Of a DNA stretch of 45,000 nucleotides, positions 30,698 to 43,251 are shown in pieces. Numbering within the stretch: the stretch's first letter is position 1; every line of letters starts with the position of its first letter. Position numbers and translations under genes: made by a program. The notes below the pieces were generated by a model, which saw only the letters and a list, made by a program, of their open reading frames with translations, did not search any database and was not told the origin of the DNA. The stretch is from Eimeria necatrix (taxonomy: Eukaryota > Apicomplexa > Conoidasida > Eucoccidiorida > Eimeriidae): positions 17,501 to 62,500 of the forward strand of contig NW_013652346.1 of NCBI RefSeq assembly GCF_000499385.1, in the 5' to 3' direction.

Positions 30698-31727
30698 GGC
30701 TCTGCTGCAGCGGGGGCTGCTGCAGCAGGGGCTGCTGCAGCAGGGGCTGCTGCAGCAGCTGCTGCTGGCGGCTTCGCAGCGCCAGCAGCAGCAGCAGGAG
30801 CTGCTGCTGCTGCTGCTCCCGACGAATTTGCTGCTGCTGCTCCTGCTGCTGCTGCAGAGCCGTTCGAGGAAGCCACTTGCTGAACAACAAACTCACCAAA
30901 ACACTAAACCCTAAACCCTAAACCCCAAACCCTAAACCCTAAACCCTAAACCCTAAACGTGTACTCTGCATTTCTCCCACAGCTGCAGCGGAAACTGTCT
31001 CAGCGCCGTCCACAAGGGTTTGGAGTCAGCTTAAACGCTAAATCAGGGTTTAGGGTTTAGGGTTTATTTTGGCTCCAAGAACCGTGAGCCCCTCGTTTTT
31101 CCGGCCTCTCGCGCAAATTAGGGTTTAGGGTTTAGGGTTTAGGGTTTCCTTTGGCGAGCACGACGAGGCGTTCGTTGCCTTTGAGTTGGGGGTAAATTAG
31201 GGTTTAGGGTTTAGGGTTTAGGGTTAACTCCGGCTCCAAGCACCGCACGCCCCTCGTTTTTTCGGGCTCCGCGGGAAATTAGGGTTTAGGGTTTAGGGTT
31301 TAGGGTTTAGGGTTTGCCTTGGCGACGAGGACGACGAGGCGTTCGTTGTCGCGGAGTTGGGGGTAAATTAGGGTTTAGGGTTTAGGGTTTAGGGTTTAGG
31401 GTTAACTCCGGCTCCAAGGACCGCACGCGCCTCGTTTTTTCGGGGTCTGAGAAAAACGAGGGTTTAGGGTTTAGGGTTTAGGGTTTAGGGTTTAGGGTTT
31501 GCCTTGGCGACGAGAACGACGAGGCGTTCGTTGTCGCGGAGTTGAGGGTATTGTTTGAGTTGGAGTTTGTCTTCGAGGACTTTGCCTGCATGCACCAGCC
31601 GCTGCTTTGCTGCTGCCATTCTCGGAAAAACTTTTTCTATTTTTTCTTTCAAGTCCTTTACTGTTTCCTCCGGCTCCGCGCAGACTTCGCACTCCTCCGC
31701 CCCCAGCGTCCGCACCCGCAGCCGCAT
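27742..31727 (-). CDS. RAD23: RAD23, UBL-UBA proteasome shuttle and XPC-binding factor
   Basis: RAD23 carries ubiquitinated proteins to the proteasome and stabilises XPC/Rad4 in nucleotide excision repair. Eight exons, all joined in phase 0: 31727-31503, 30879-30592, 30165-30061, 29231-29034, 28762-28697, 28520-28362, 28181-28116, 27822-27742 (395 aa, typical length). Domains in order: UBL (MRLRVRTLGAEE, KQRLVHAGKVLEDK, NERLVVLVAK); Ala/Gln-rich linker; UBA1 (LEELGFSAADCRVALRAAF, NNPDRAVEYLMN); XPC-binding (NPLAGLRTHPVFQQVRQLTQ, NPQMLPQVLQMIGASNPDLL, LITQNQEAFLELL); UBA2 (AVER joined to LTALGFTRMQVAEAY, then MAANYLFENMNDF). UBA2 is split by an intron that is almost wholly CTG repeat, and the exon after it is in another raw frame, so splicing is needed. 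The intron 1 donor appears to be GC (AAG|GCAAAC). All four domains present. Confidence 0.96.
29252..29466. repeat. Higher-order repeat in RAD23 intron 3
   Basis: Five blocks of the form CAGACCGC-TAGGGTTT(n)-AGGGTTAGTAAACAAAGAA, the last one losing its tail. They differ mainly in the number of TTTAGGG units (two to four). Confidence 0.9.
31149..31192 (-). pseudogene. Decayed copy of the 3' end of RAD23 exon 1
   Basis: The more diverged of two copies. The junction AAG|GCAAAC has changed to AAGGAAACC. No acceptor AG precedes it, so it is unlikely to be spliced as an exon. Confidence 0.8.
31318..31363 (-). pseudogene. Near-identical copy of the 3' end of RAD23 exon 1
   Basis: Still reads PQLRDNERLVVLVAK and keeps the AAG|GCAAACCC junction, with two differences from the real exon over 46 bases. 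It has no upstream acceptor, so it is best seen as a dead exon-edge duplicate, though it offers a competing donor. Confidence 0.85.
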
Positions 31728-31732
31728 TTTCC

Positions 31733-31768
<36 letters not shown>

Positions 31769-31885
31769 GCTGCTGCTGCTGCTGCTGCTGCTGCTGCGGG
31801 GGGTAGGGGGGGAGGCGCTTGGGCGGCTGCAGCGCGCAACACGCAGCCACAGACACACGGGCAGGGCTGCTGCAGCGGGAGGCTG

Positions 31886-31916
<31 letters not shown>

Positions 31917-32144
31917 GGGTGCTGCTGCTGCTGCTGCTGCTGCTGCTGCGGGTGCTGCTGCTGCTGCTGCTGCGGGTGCTGCTGCTGCTGCTGCTGCGGT
32001 GCTGGTGGGGGGCTTTGGGGGGCGTACCTTCGCTTGCTGGGGCTGCTGCTGAGGCGCAGCGGGGCAGCTTTGCTGCTGCTGAGGCGGCGGTGCTGCAGCG
32101 GCACTGCAGGCGCAGCAGAAGAAGCAGCAGCAGCAGCAGCAGGC

Positions 32145-32175
<31 letters not shown>

Positions 32176-32549
32176 CTGGGAACGCAGGCGCCTGACAAGA
32201 CAGCCGCGGAGGTGTGTCTTCAGTTTGGGAAATAAAAAGAAAAGAATAAAAAAGAATTAATTTTAATATTTATTTATTTGCTGCTGTGCTGCTGCTGCTC
32301 GCTCGCTGCTGCGCGTCTGCATGCGCCAGCTGTACATACACCTGAGCGCCCCGGCCTGCTGCTGCTGCTGCTTCTTTTTCCACTTTTTGCCAATTATTTT
32401 CTTTTTTTTTCTTTTATTTCTCCAACAATTCCTTTTTTATCGCCAACTCGCACAAATTTGGACAAATAAAGACAATTTTAACGCAGCAGCAGCAGCAGCA
32501 GCAGCGCCCTACACGCGCCAGCTATTCAGCAGCCGCAGCCGCAGCCGCT

Positions 32550-32588
<39 letters not shown>

Positions 32589-32688
32589 CTGACACCGCGA
32601 AGTGCAGTTTGTTTTGTTTTAATTTAATTCTTTTCTTTCTTTATTTTTGTTCTCTTGGGCTTTTCAAATTTAACAACTGATCCCCGCA

Positions 32689-32728
<40 letters not shown>

Positions 32729-34150
32729 TTTGTTACTGCTGCTGCTGCGGCTGCTGCTGCTGTTTACAGTTGCTGCTGCTGTTGCTGCTGCTGTTGCTGC
32801 TGTTGCTGCTGCTGCTGCTGTTCAATACGCAGCTCGTTTTGCTGCATGCAGCGAGCAGCAGCAGCGCAGCAAATGGAAGCTTTTGGTTTTGCTGCTAATT
32901 AGTTTTTCAAATCCATCAAGTAAAACTAATTATTTTAATTAAAATTAATTAAATTTAATTAAAATTAATCAAATTTAATTAATTAAATTTAATTAATTTA
33001 ATTTAATTAATTTAATTTAATTAATTTAATTTATTTTATTTTATTTAATTAATTTAATTTAATTTGAAAATTAAACGCAAATCAATTTGGGGCCCTCGCT
33101 GCAGCAGCTGCATGCAAATCCATTTGCTGCCACTTTGGCATTTTTTTACTTTTTCCTTTTATTTATTTTATTTATTTATTTATTTTATTTTATTTATTTT
33201 AATTAATTAATTAATTAATTAGTTAATTAATTAATTAATTAATTAATTAATTTATTTATTTGGTGTATTTAATTTGATTATTTAATTAACTTATTTATTT
33301 ATTTATTTATTTTAATCATGTAATTGTTTATTTTGTTTGTTTATTATTCAATTTAGCTATTTTATTTATTTTATTCTATTTACTTATTTATATATTCATT
33401 TATTTTTTATTTTATCAATTTTATCAATTTGTTTTATTTATTTATTTATTTATTTATTAGTAATTAATAGTCAATTTATAATTAATTTGTTGTCAATTTG
33501 TTATTATATTTTAATACTGCTATTTTATTATCTATCTATATTTTTATTTATTTACTCATTGATTGATTGATTTATTTATTTATTTATTTATTTGTTTATT
33601 TATTTATCTATTAATTAATTAATTAATTAATTAATTAAATTATTTATTTATTTTTATCTTTTAAAAGTAGTCCCAAGCCTTTTCTTCTTTTTCCTGTTTA
33701 TACATTTTTTATTTTTTGTTGTTTATTTCCTCTTAATTATTTCGAATTCCTTTTTAATTCTTTTTTTACTTTTTAATTTTTTATTCTATTTTTAATTCTA
33801 TTTAATTCTATTTTTAATTTTGTTTTTAAATCTGTTTTAAATCTATTTCAATTTCTTTTTAATTTCCATTTTAAATTTCTTTTCTATTTCTTTCATCTCT
33901 TTTTGTCTTTTTTTAAATTTCTACTTTTGTCTCTTTTTGTATTTATTCCAATTCTTTTAAAACTTTTATTTCTTTTAAAATTAATTCTTTTTAAATAAAT
34001 AAAAAAATAAAAAAATAAAAAGATAATAAAATAATAAAATAAAAGGAATTAAAATAAATAAAAGAATTAAAATAAAAGTAATGGACAATTGAGCTGAGAA
34101 ATCAGCAAAAAAGAGACAAATAAAATAATTTCGAAACGAATCTATCTTGT
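31728..34150. other. Intergenic region between RAD23 and TBCA: CTG runs, then strongly AT-rich
   Basis: CTG and CAG runs (31735-32170) lie directly upstream of the RAD23 start. Read on the RAD23 strand they could extend the protein N-terminally as Ser or Gln runs, but the UBL normally begins at the chosen Met. Another set of CAG/CTG runs lies at 32480-32590 and 32691-32820. From 32900 to 34130 the DNA is mostly (TTAA)n, (ATTT)n and AAATAAAA-like sequence. A dyad relative, GCTGTACATACACC, is at 32329-32342. No gene seen. Confidence 0.6.
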
Positions 34151-34175
34151 CTAAATATCTTCTTCCTCCGCGCTG

Positions 34176-34232
<57 letters not shown>

Positions 34233-34353
34233 GGGGGCTCGAGGGCCTGCAGCGGCAGCTCAATGTTAGGTGCTGCAGCTTTGATTTTTGCGAAGAGACT
34301 TTTAATTGTTTTGAGTTCTTCCAGCAGCCAGGCATCCGCCCCCGCTGCTGCTG

Positions 34354-34394
<41 letters not shown>

Positions 34395-34845
34395 AGCTGC
34401 TGCAGCGCAGCGCAGCACGCCCCGCTGTTCTCCGCCAGCAGCAGCCCCAATTCCTTGCATGCAGCAGCAAGTCTTTCTTCAGAGTTTGGCAGCATTAGCT
34501 GCGTCTCTCTCAAGACATTTTGTCTCTGTCGAATATCGCTTTCTTCCCTTCCTGCTGCCTGCAGCAGCAGCAAACAGCAGCTCTTTTCTCACCTAGCAGC
34601 AGCAGCAGCAAGGGGCGCAGCAGCAGCAAGAGGCGCAGCAGCAGCAGAGGCGCAGCGGCAGCAGCAGCCGCGGCGGCGGGGGGAGCGTCGGCAGCAGCAC
34701 AAAGAGCGGCAGTAGCAGCAGCAGCAGCAGCAGCAGGACTAGCAGCAGCAGCAACAGCAGCAGCAGAAACGGCAGCAGCAGAAACAGGAACAGCAGAAGC
34801 AGCAGCAGGACAAGCAGCAGCAGCAACAGCAGCAGCAGAAACAGG

Positions 34846-34885
<40 letters not shown>

Positions 34886-35006
34886 CCTGCATTTGCTGCA
34901 GCACTTGCTGGTGCTCCAGGACTTCTTCTCTGTAGCAAATTAAATCCTTAAAAATTCGCTCCACCACTTTGCGGCGAATCACGAGCTGCCGGCGAAACGC
35001 CTCCAT
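34151..35006 (-). CDS. TBCA: Tubulin-binding cofactor A
   Basis: TBCA is a small helical chaperone that holds beta-tubulin released from the chaperonin on the way to the alpha/beta dimer. Two exons join in phase 0 on the minus strand: 35006-34887 and 34558-34151 (175 aa). Exon 1 is MEAFRRQLVIRRKVVERIFK then DLICYREEVLEHQQVL, matching helix 1 of the family. Exon 2 gives DIRQRQNVLRETQLMLPNSE then ERLAAACKELGLLL, matching the block Q-x-x-x-L-x-E-S/T-x-M-I/L-P. The end of helix 3 is DAWLLEELKTIKSLFAKI. A Gln/Ala run interrupts helix 3 and a second Gln run with GSAEEEDI forms the C terminus, so it is longer than the usual ~110 aa. The single intron is CTG repeats from GTGCTGCTG to CTGCTGCAG. Confidence 0.92.
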
Positions 35007-35008
35007 CT

Positions 35009-35076
<68 letters not shown>

Positions 35077-35188
35077 AGTGACGGTAGTGGCGCCCTTAGT
35101 AATGGAGGTGCTGGCGCTGCTGCAGTGGCTGCTGCTGTCGCAGTCGCTCCGAGTCTGCTGCTGCGGCTGCTTATTTCTAGTGCTCGTT

Positions 35189-35224
<36 letters not shown>

Positions 35225-35962
35225 AGTGTGCGGAGGCAGCAGCAATTAGGTGTCTGGAGTTTCCCTGTTGCCCTTCTTGAGCTCGAATTGAAAAAAATAA
35301 AATAAAAAATAAAATAAAAAGATTTATTACTTCAAATATATTTCCAAAGAAGCAGCAAGACAGCAGCAGCACCCAACCCCCGCGAGGCTGCAGCAGGGGC
35401 CTCCCGGAGGGCCCCCGGGGCTGCTGCTGCTGCAGCAACTCCGCGCTGCTTTATTTAAAGTGAAATAAATGTTTTATTTAATTAAAATAATTCATTTAAT
35501 GCAAAAAATAAACAAAAACGCGAAAGTCCGCGGGTTAGTCGCGGCGGCGGAGCTGAGGTGTATGTACACCGCACGCGCAGTTCAACAGCCGCGCGAGCCG
35601 ACGGCACAAATCTCTTTCCTTCTTTTCATTTATTTTGGAAATAAATTGGCATTAAAGTTGTTAAAATACAAACAAATCCATTTGTCTGAGCTCTAGGTCT
35701 AAGCAAGCCGCGGTTCTCGAGCAGCAGCAGCAGCAGCAGCAGCAAGAGCAGCAGCGGCAGTGACGGCGGCTGCAGCAGCAGCAGCGGCGACAGCAACGGC
35801 AACTGCAGCAGCAGCAGCAACAGCAGTAGCAGCAAGGGTAGCAGCAACATCACCAAGTGTAGCGGCGGCAGCAGCAGCAGCAGCATCAGCAGCAGGAAGG
35901 CAGCTGCAACCGCACTAGCAGCAGCAGCAGCTGCGGAAGCAGCAGCAGCAGCAGCAGCAACC
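35007..35962. other. Divergent region between TBCA (-) and PPX (+)
   Basis: CTG runs next to the TBCA start, an AT-rich centre (35290-35520), a dyad motif at 35557 and CAG runs leading to the PPX start. It probably holds both promoters. A Ser-coding CAG run precedes the PPX ATG. Confidence 0.65.
35557..35570. promoter_or_regulatory. Dyad motif variant GGTGTATGTACACC in the TBCA/PPX divergent region
   Basis: Reverse complement of the GGTGTACATACACC form seen at 18262 and 20556. It lies about 550 bp from the TBCA start and 390 bp from the PPX start. Confidence 0.78.
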
Positions 35963-36391
35963 ATGGCCCTGTCAGCAGCAGTTGAGAAGATCCACACTCT
36001 TCTTGGTAAGCCCCGCCGCAGATACGCGAACTAAGAGCAGCAGCAGCAGCAGGCGCTGCTGCTGCTGCTGCTGCTGCTGCTGCAACAAACGAAGCAATAG
36101 GCTCAGAAGAAGCAGCAATATTGAGGTTTGCATGTGGCAGCAATACAAATGCTAGCAGCTGCAGCAGCAACACTGATACGTATTAGCAGCAGCAGAAGCA
36201 ATGCTGCAGCAGCAGCAGCAGCAGCAGCAGAGAGCTGTCTGTGAGGTGCCTCAGCTGAAGAGGAAGAGCTCTTGCTGCAGCAGACTTCTGATGACGCAGC
36301 AGCAGCAGCAGCAGCAGCAACACCTCCAGCTGCAGCCACCAGCCCCGTAGCTGCAGCAGCAGAAGACGCGATCGCAGAAGCCGAAGCAGCA

Positions 36392-36426
<35 letters not shown>

Positions 36427-36529
36427 CGCAAACACCGCAGCAGCAACAGCAACAGGAAGCGGAACCGCTGCAGCATGGGCGTGCCCCTCTGCTGCTGCTT
36501 TTCTCAGTTGCTGCAGTCGCCGGCTTGAT

Positions 36530-36575
<46 letters not shown>

Positions 36576-36870
36576 ACGAAAATGATGGGGATCTATCTTT
36601 TGTAGTGGGAAACAGCAGCGCAGATCTTGTGTGCCAAACCCTAAACCCTAAACCCTAAACCCTAATCTAGCATTGGCAGTTTCGCATCTTTGCTTGAGCT
36701 CCGCCGAAGCCCTACCCTCTCAGCCCTGCAGTGCTTTAGGGTTTAGGGTTTAGGGTTTAGGGTTTAGGGTTTAGGGTTTAGGGTTTAGGGTTTACGCTGC
36801 GGCAAAGGATTCGACTGTGTCTGCCATTGGATACGCCTTCTGTCTTGAGACCTGCCGCCTACTGCAGCAG

Positions 36871-36918
<48 letters not shown>

Positions 36919-36990
36919 AATGAACTCCCAGCCTTTCTCCCCTTTGTTGACTGTCAACCGAGCGACCTTGAGAACAAGCTGCAGGTGCGT

Positions 36991-37040
<50 letters not shown>

Positions 37041-37073
37041 GTTTGAGCCGCTGCTGTTCTGCTGCAGTGCTGC

Positions 37074-37107
<34 letters not shown>

Positions 37108-37212
37108 GTTTGGGGTGTACGTACACCAGGTGGACTGGTGGGTCTCTTCTTGCCTTGGCGCTGCTGCAACAGCTCAGCTGCTCTTCTTGCCTGACAAAAA
37201 GTCGCAGCAGGT

Positions 37213-37278
<66 letters not shown>

Positions 37279-37576
37279 CAGTAGCAGCAGCAGAAACGGC
37301 TGCCTTGTGTATTGCGCTGATTTAGCGGCAGGGGATATTGGCTGCTGCGGGTGCTTGAATGCAGTTGCTGCAGCAGCAACAGCAGCAGCGGCAACAGCAG
37401 CAGCAGCAGCAGCTGCTGCAGCAGCAGCAGCAGCAGCTGCTGCAGCAGCAGCAGCAGCTAGGAGAGGGACTTACCAGCATTAAGTTCTGTCTCGTTGATC
37501 ACAATGACTTGGAAGGGGACAAGCAGCAGTGAGGTTGCTGCTGCTGCTGTTGCTGCTGTTGTGTTGCTGTTGCTGC

Positions 37577-37614
<38 letters not shown>

Positions 37615-38957
37615 CCAGATGCGTATGCGGGTGCTGCTTGAGGCGTTTCTTCCGCTTCACTGTGGGGTATAGGGCAACGCTGCAACCGAGGGTCGAGGGT
37701 TTAGGGTTTAGGGTTTAGGGTTTAGGGTTTAGGGTTTAGGGTTTAGGGTTTGCAGGTGGCTGGAAGACGTAATTAGCTGCATAGACCACCACGAAGACAA
37801 GAAGCACATTTTGGAAACCACAAAAAAGCGAATAGCGGGTCCTCAAGTTGGCTCCTGCGCTTCTTTAATTGCCCTCTGCGTAAACCCTAAACCCTAAACC
37901 CTAAACCCTAAACCCTAAACCCCAAACCCTCGTTTGGGGTCTGAGTCCAAACCCTGAACTCGATGCCTAGAGTTGGCGCTGCGCAAAGTTGGCGGCTTCG
38001 CTGAGCAGGAAAGCAGCTGCACACAACCAGACCTAGGGTTTAGGGTTTAGGGTTTAGGGTTTAGGGTTTAGGGTTTAGGGTTTGGAGTTGGGATGCAGCT
38101 AAAGGCGCTGCAGACACAAAACAATTTGCCGCCCCTTCCTCAAGACCTCGCGGCGCTCCTTATAGGAGCCATTATCACAGGCAAGCCAAACCCTAAACCC
38201 TAAACCCCAAACCCTAAACCCTAAACCCTAAACCCTAAACCCTAGCTAGCTAGCTAGCTGTTTGTGTGTGGCGAGCAGACACCGTCGCATGCAGCCCCGA
38301 ACTCCGCGGCATTCGCTGGAACGAAGTGTGCGTCTCAAACCCTAAACCCTAAACCCTAAACCCTAAACCCTAAACCCTAAACCCTTCCGCGGGCTTCCCC
38401 TGCATCTCCAGGCGCAGCTCTCAGGCAGCAGTCTAGCCTTTGTAGCGACAGCCTCCAAGTCTCTGGGCCTTGGGATTTAGGGTTTAGGGTTTAGGGCTTA
38501 GGGTTTAGGGTTTAGGGTTTAGGGTTTAGGGTTTGCGCAGAGACTCTCACGCGCTGGCCTGGCTGGCCAAACCCTTGCAGTGGGGCCCCGAGAAAGTTCA
38601 GAAAGTCAAACGAGGGTTTGAGGCCCTCAGGTTTGACCCCGAGAGGCAGCTGGCCCTCGTAAACCCTAAACCCTAAACCCTAAACCCTAGACGCTAAACC
38701 CTAAACCCTCGGCCCACGAGCCCAGGCCCCCTTTTGCACTGTGCGCAGCCGCAGCCTCAGCCCCACGCAGCTCGCGCTGTTGCTGCCAAGCCCTAAACCC
38801 CAAACCCTAAACCCTAAACCTCAAACCCTAAACCCTAAACCCTAAACCCTTGTTTCTGCTCAGGGTGTCCCGGCTTTGCTCAAAAGCGACTACAAGGCCT
38901 TTTCTTACCCCAAGTGCTCTGTGAGTTTGGGGCCTCTGGGGCCCCTCGCTTCTGCTT

Positions 38958-39002
<45 letters not shown>

Positions 39003-39138
39003 GAGCACCAGCAGCAAAAGCAGCAGCAGTAGAAACCGCAGTGGGAGCAGCAGCAGTATCAGCGGCAGCAGCAGCAGATGCCGGTAGAGCAGCAGCAACA
39101 GCAACACTTACCACCGCAACCACAGCAGCAGCAGCAGG

Positions 39139-39185
<47 letters not shown>

Positions 39186-40093
39186 GCATGCGTTGTGGGG
39201 CTTGTTCAGGTGGCGTTTTCCTCTTTGACAATCAGCGTCGAACTTTTGTGGCAAACAGAAAAAAGAAAAAAAAGTTTATTTGGAGAAGTTGTCAGAATTT
39301 AAATTTCTAAAATGCCATTAATGATTTAATTCAAATCACTTTTATTTTTTCTTTTTATTTCTAAATTAATAAATGGCATTTAAGTAATGTTTAAATGCCA
39401 TTTAAATGGCATTTAAATGCCATTTAAATGCCATTTAAATGCTATTTAAATGCCATTTAAATGCCATTTAAATGCCATTTAAATGTTTTTTGAATGCCAT
39501 TTAAATGCCATTTAAATTTTATTTAAATGACATTTAAATGCCATTTAAATGTTATTTAAATGCCATTTAAATGCCATTTAAGTAGCACTTAAATGTTATT
39601 TAAATGCCATTTAAATGCCATTTAAATAGCATTTAAATGCCATTTAAAGGCCATTTAAATAACATTTAAATAACACTTAAAGGCCATTTAAATGTTATTG
39701 AAGTATTATTTAAATGGCATTTAATGGGCATACTTAAATGCAATTTAAAATAGATTTAAATTTAATTTAAATTTAATTTAAACTTCATTTAAATTATATT
39801 AATTTGAATTTGAATTTAATTCATACGTAATTTAAATTAAATTTAAATCAAATTTAAATTAAATTTAAATCAAATTTAAATTAAATTTAAATCAAATTTA
39901 AATTAAATTTAAATGCGGCATTTGAGTGGCAGGCTTTTGAGATCTTTTTATTTTTTTGGAATTCCTTTTTTAATTTTTTTCGTTTTCGTGAAATTAAAAG
40001 TTTAATTAAATTTAAAAAAGAAAAAAAAGTTTTATTATCTTTTTTTACTTTTTGGATTTTTCAAATTTGCTTCTTTTGCTGCAGACACGAGAA

Positions 40094-40142
<49 letters not shown>

Positions 40143-41233
40143 GCAAGATCTGCGTGCTGCTTTCAGTGAGCCCCGCGACAGAGGACTGCAGCCGTGGGTC
40201 TAGGGTTTAGGGTTTAGGGTTTAGGGTCTTCGAGGGTTTGGGGCCTAGGGGGTTTAGGGTTTGGGACTTAGAGGGTTTAGGGTTTAGGGTTTAGAGGGTT
40301 TTCGGTTTAGAGGGTCTACGGTTTCGAGGGTTTAGGGTTTGAGGCTTATAGGGTTTATGGCTTATAGGGTTTAGGGTTTAGAGGGTTTAGGGTTTAGGGT
40401 TTAGGGCCGGCGGAGCGGAGGTCTGGGGTTTAGGGCTCCAACGCTGTTAATTCTGCAGACGAGGGTTTAGGGTTTAGGGTTTAGGGTTTAGGGTTCTTTG
40501 CTGCAGGGCTTCGAAGGCAGTTGGCGATCTTTGCTGTGGAGGCCGCAGCAGACAAATTCGAGAGTGCGCCCACAAACCCTAAACCCTAAACCCTAAACCC
40601 TAAACCCTAAACCCTCGCTTCTTCCGTTTTGATTATCAGCCCCCAGAAACGCTGTGTGCTGCTTGCTGGGTATAGGATAAAATTTAAAACCTAGGGTTTA
40701 GCATCTAGGGTTTAGGGTTTAGGATCTAGGGTTTAGGGCTTGAGATCTGGGGTTTAGGGTTTAAGATCTAGGGTTTAGGGTTTAATTTTTAGGGCCTAGC
40801 ACCTAGGGTTTAGGGCTTAAGAGCTAGGGTTTGGGGTTTGAGGCCTAGGGTTTAGGGTTTAGGGTTTAGGGTTTGTGCTGCAGCGGCGCGGGACTTCTTG
40901 AGCTGCTGCGACAACATAAGGCCAGGAGCGGAAGTGAAGGGGCCCCCGAGGGTCCTCTCAAACCCTAAATTAGGGTTTACGAATATAAGCGACGACGCAG
41001 GACAGGTGCTGGGCTGCTTCTTTCCAGAGGTGATTAGGGTTTAGGGTTTGCAGACTAGGGTTTAGGGTTTGGAAAAGCACTCAGGTTCAGGTTGCTGGCG
41101 TGCGGGACTTAGGCCACAATTGGGGTTTGCAAAACCCTATTTTAGGGTTTGGGGTTTTCTGCCGCCGCAGGTAAACTCTTGTTTATCCCGCAAGCTGCTA
41201 GAGCCCCTGCTGGCTTTCTGCTTCAGCAAATGA
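35963..41233 (+). CDS. PPX1: DHH/DHHA2 exopolyphosphatase (PPX1/prune-like)
   Basis: Family members hydrolyse polyphosphate or pyrophosphate with a two-metal DHH centre. Sixteen exons join in phase: 35963-36005, 36573-36628, 36808-36984, 37130-37210, 37458-37528, 37756-37879, 38099-38180, 38279-38327, 38541-38658, 38864-38920, 39183-39287, 40085-40193, 40507-40563, 40884-40933, 41006-41029, 41171-41233 (421 aa; yeast PPX1 397). Motifs: FVVGNSSADL joined to DSTVSAIGYAF (motif I), LVDHND (II), DVISCIDHHED (III, the DHH), GSCASLIAL (IV), LLIGAIIT joined to DTVAC. The DHHA2 part has LLKSDYKAFSY and ends NSCLSRKLLEPLLAF. In-frame runs: Gln in exon 3 and Ser in exon 12. Introns hold AAACCCT/AGGGTTT tracts or CTG repeats. 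Exons 2, 11, 14 and 15 are the least certain boundaries. Donor 7 is GC (ACAG|GCAAGC). Confidence 0.9.
37114..37127. promoter_or_regulatory. Dyad motif GGTGTACGTACACC (exact) at a PPX 3' splice site
   Basis: The palindrome is followed directly by AG and then exon 4 of PPX begins. The proposed acceptor is therefore ACACCAG, formed by the right arm of the dyad. Confidence 0.8.
39371..39720. repeat. 11-bp AT-rich array, consensus AAATGCCATTT, in PPX intron 11
   Basis: About thirty units of the palindromic AAATGCCATTT/AAATGGCATTT with TTATT and ATGAC variants. Followed by TTTAAATTTAATTTAAA units to about 39910. Confidence 0.92.
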
Positions 41234-41697
41234 GCAGCAGCAGCAGCAGCTGCTGCCCATTTGCTGCAGCAGCAGCAGCTGCTACTGCTGCAGCAGCTGC
41301 AGCAGCAGCAGCAGAAGCAGCAACTGCTGCGGCGACAGCACCCACAGCTGCAGCAGAAACAGCAGCTGCCGCAGCAGCAGCAGCAACTGCTGCAGCAACA
41401 GCATTTGCAGCAGCAGCCGCTGCAGCAGCATAGCGACACAGGCCCACTAGAACGCTGCCATCGCAGCAGCAGCAGCAGCAGCTGCTGCTGCTGCTGCTGC
41501 TGCTGCCGTTGCAGCAGTGAACAGCTCCTGTGTAAACCCTCAGGGTTTAGGGTTTGAAAAGCTCAGACCGCCAAACCCTAATTTGCTGGTTGGCACCTAA
41601 ACCCTAAACCCTAAACCCTAATTGGGGTATACACACACTGTAAGAAAGACCTTGCTGCTGAGCAGCAGCAGCAGCAAGGTCCGCCTGTTTGCTGCTG
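41234..41697. other. Convergent 3' region between PPX and the minus-strand membrane protein
   Basis: CAG/CTG patches (41231-41515), short telomere-like tracts (41541-41560, 41597-41622) and unique DNA with GGGGTATACACACAC at 41625. No exon recognised. Confidence 0.6.

Positions 41698-43251
<1,554 letters not shown>

Larger units (their letters stand above)
31067..31500. repeat. ~170-185 bp tandem higher-order repeat in RAD23 intron 1
   Basis: Alternates telomere-like tracts with two unique blocks. Block A is a copy of the 3' edge of exon 1 (31149-31192 and 31318-31363; the true exon ends at 31503). Block B contains GGCTCCAAG then CCTCGTTTTT and occurs three times (31067-31118, 31226-31278, 31406-31458). 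The order A-telomere-B-telomere repeats. Confidence 0.9.

Noticed and set aside
37921..38035. Unique segment between PPX exons 6 and 7
   Set aside because: Has possible acceptors but no usable donor. Exons 6 and 7 join in phase without it.
38404..38486. Possible PPX exon reading AQLSGSSLAFVATASKSLG
   Set aside because: Runs into a stop at the telomere-like tract with no donor. Exons 8 and 9 are phase-compatible and keep family continuity without it.
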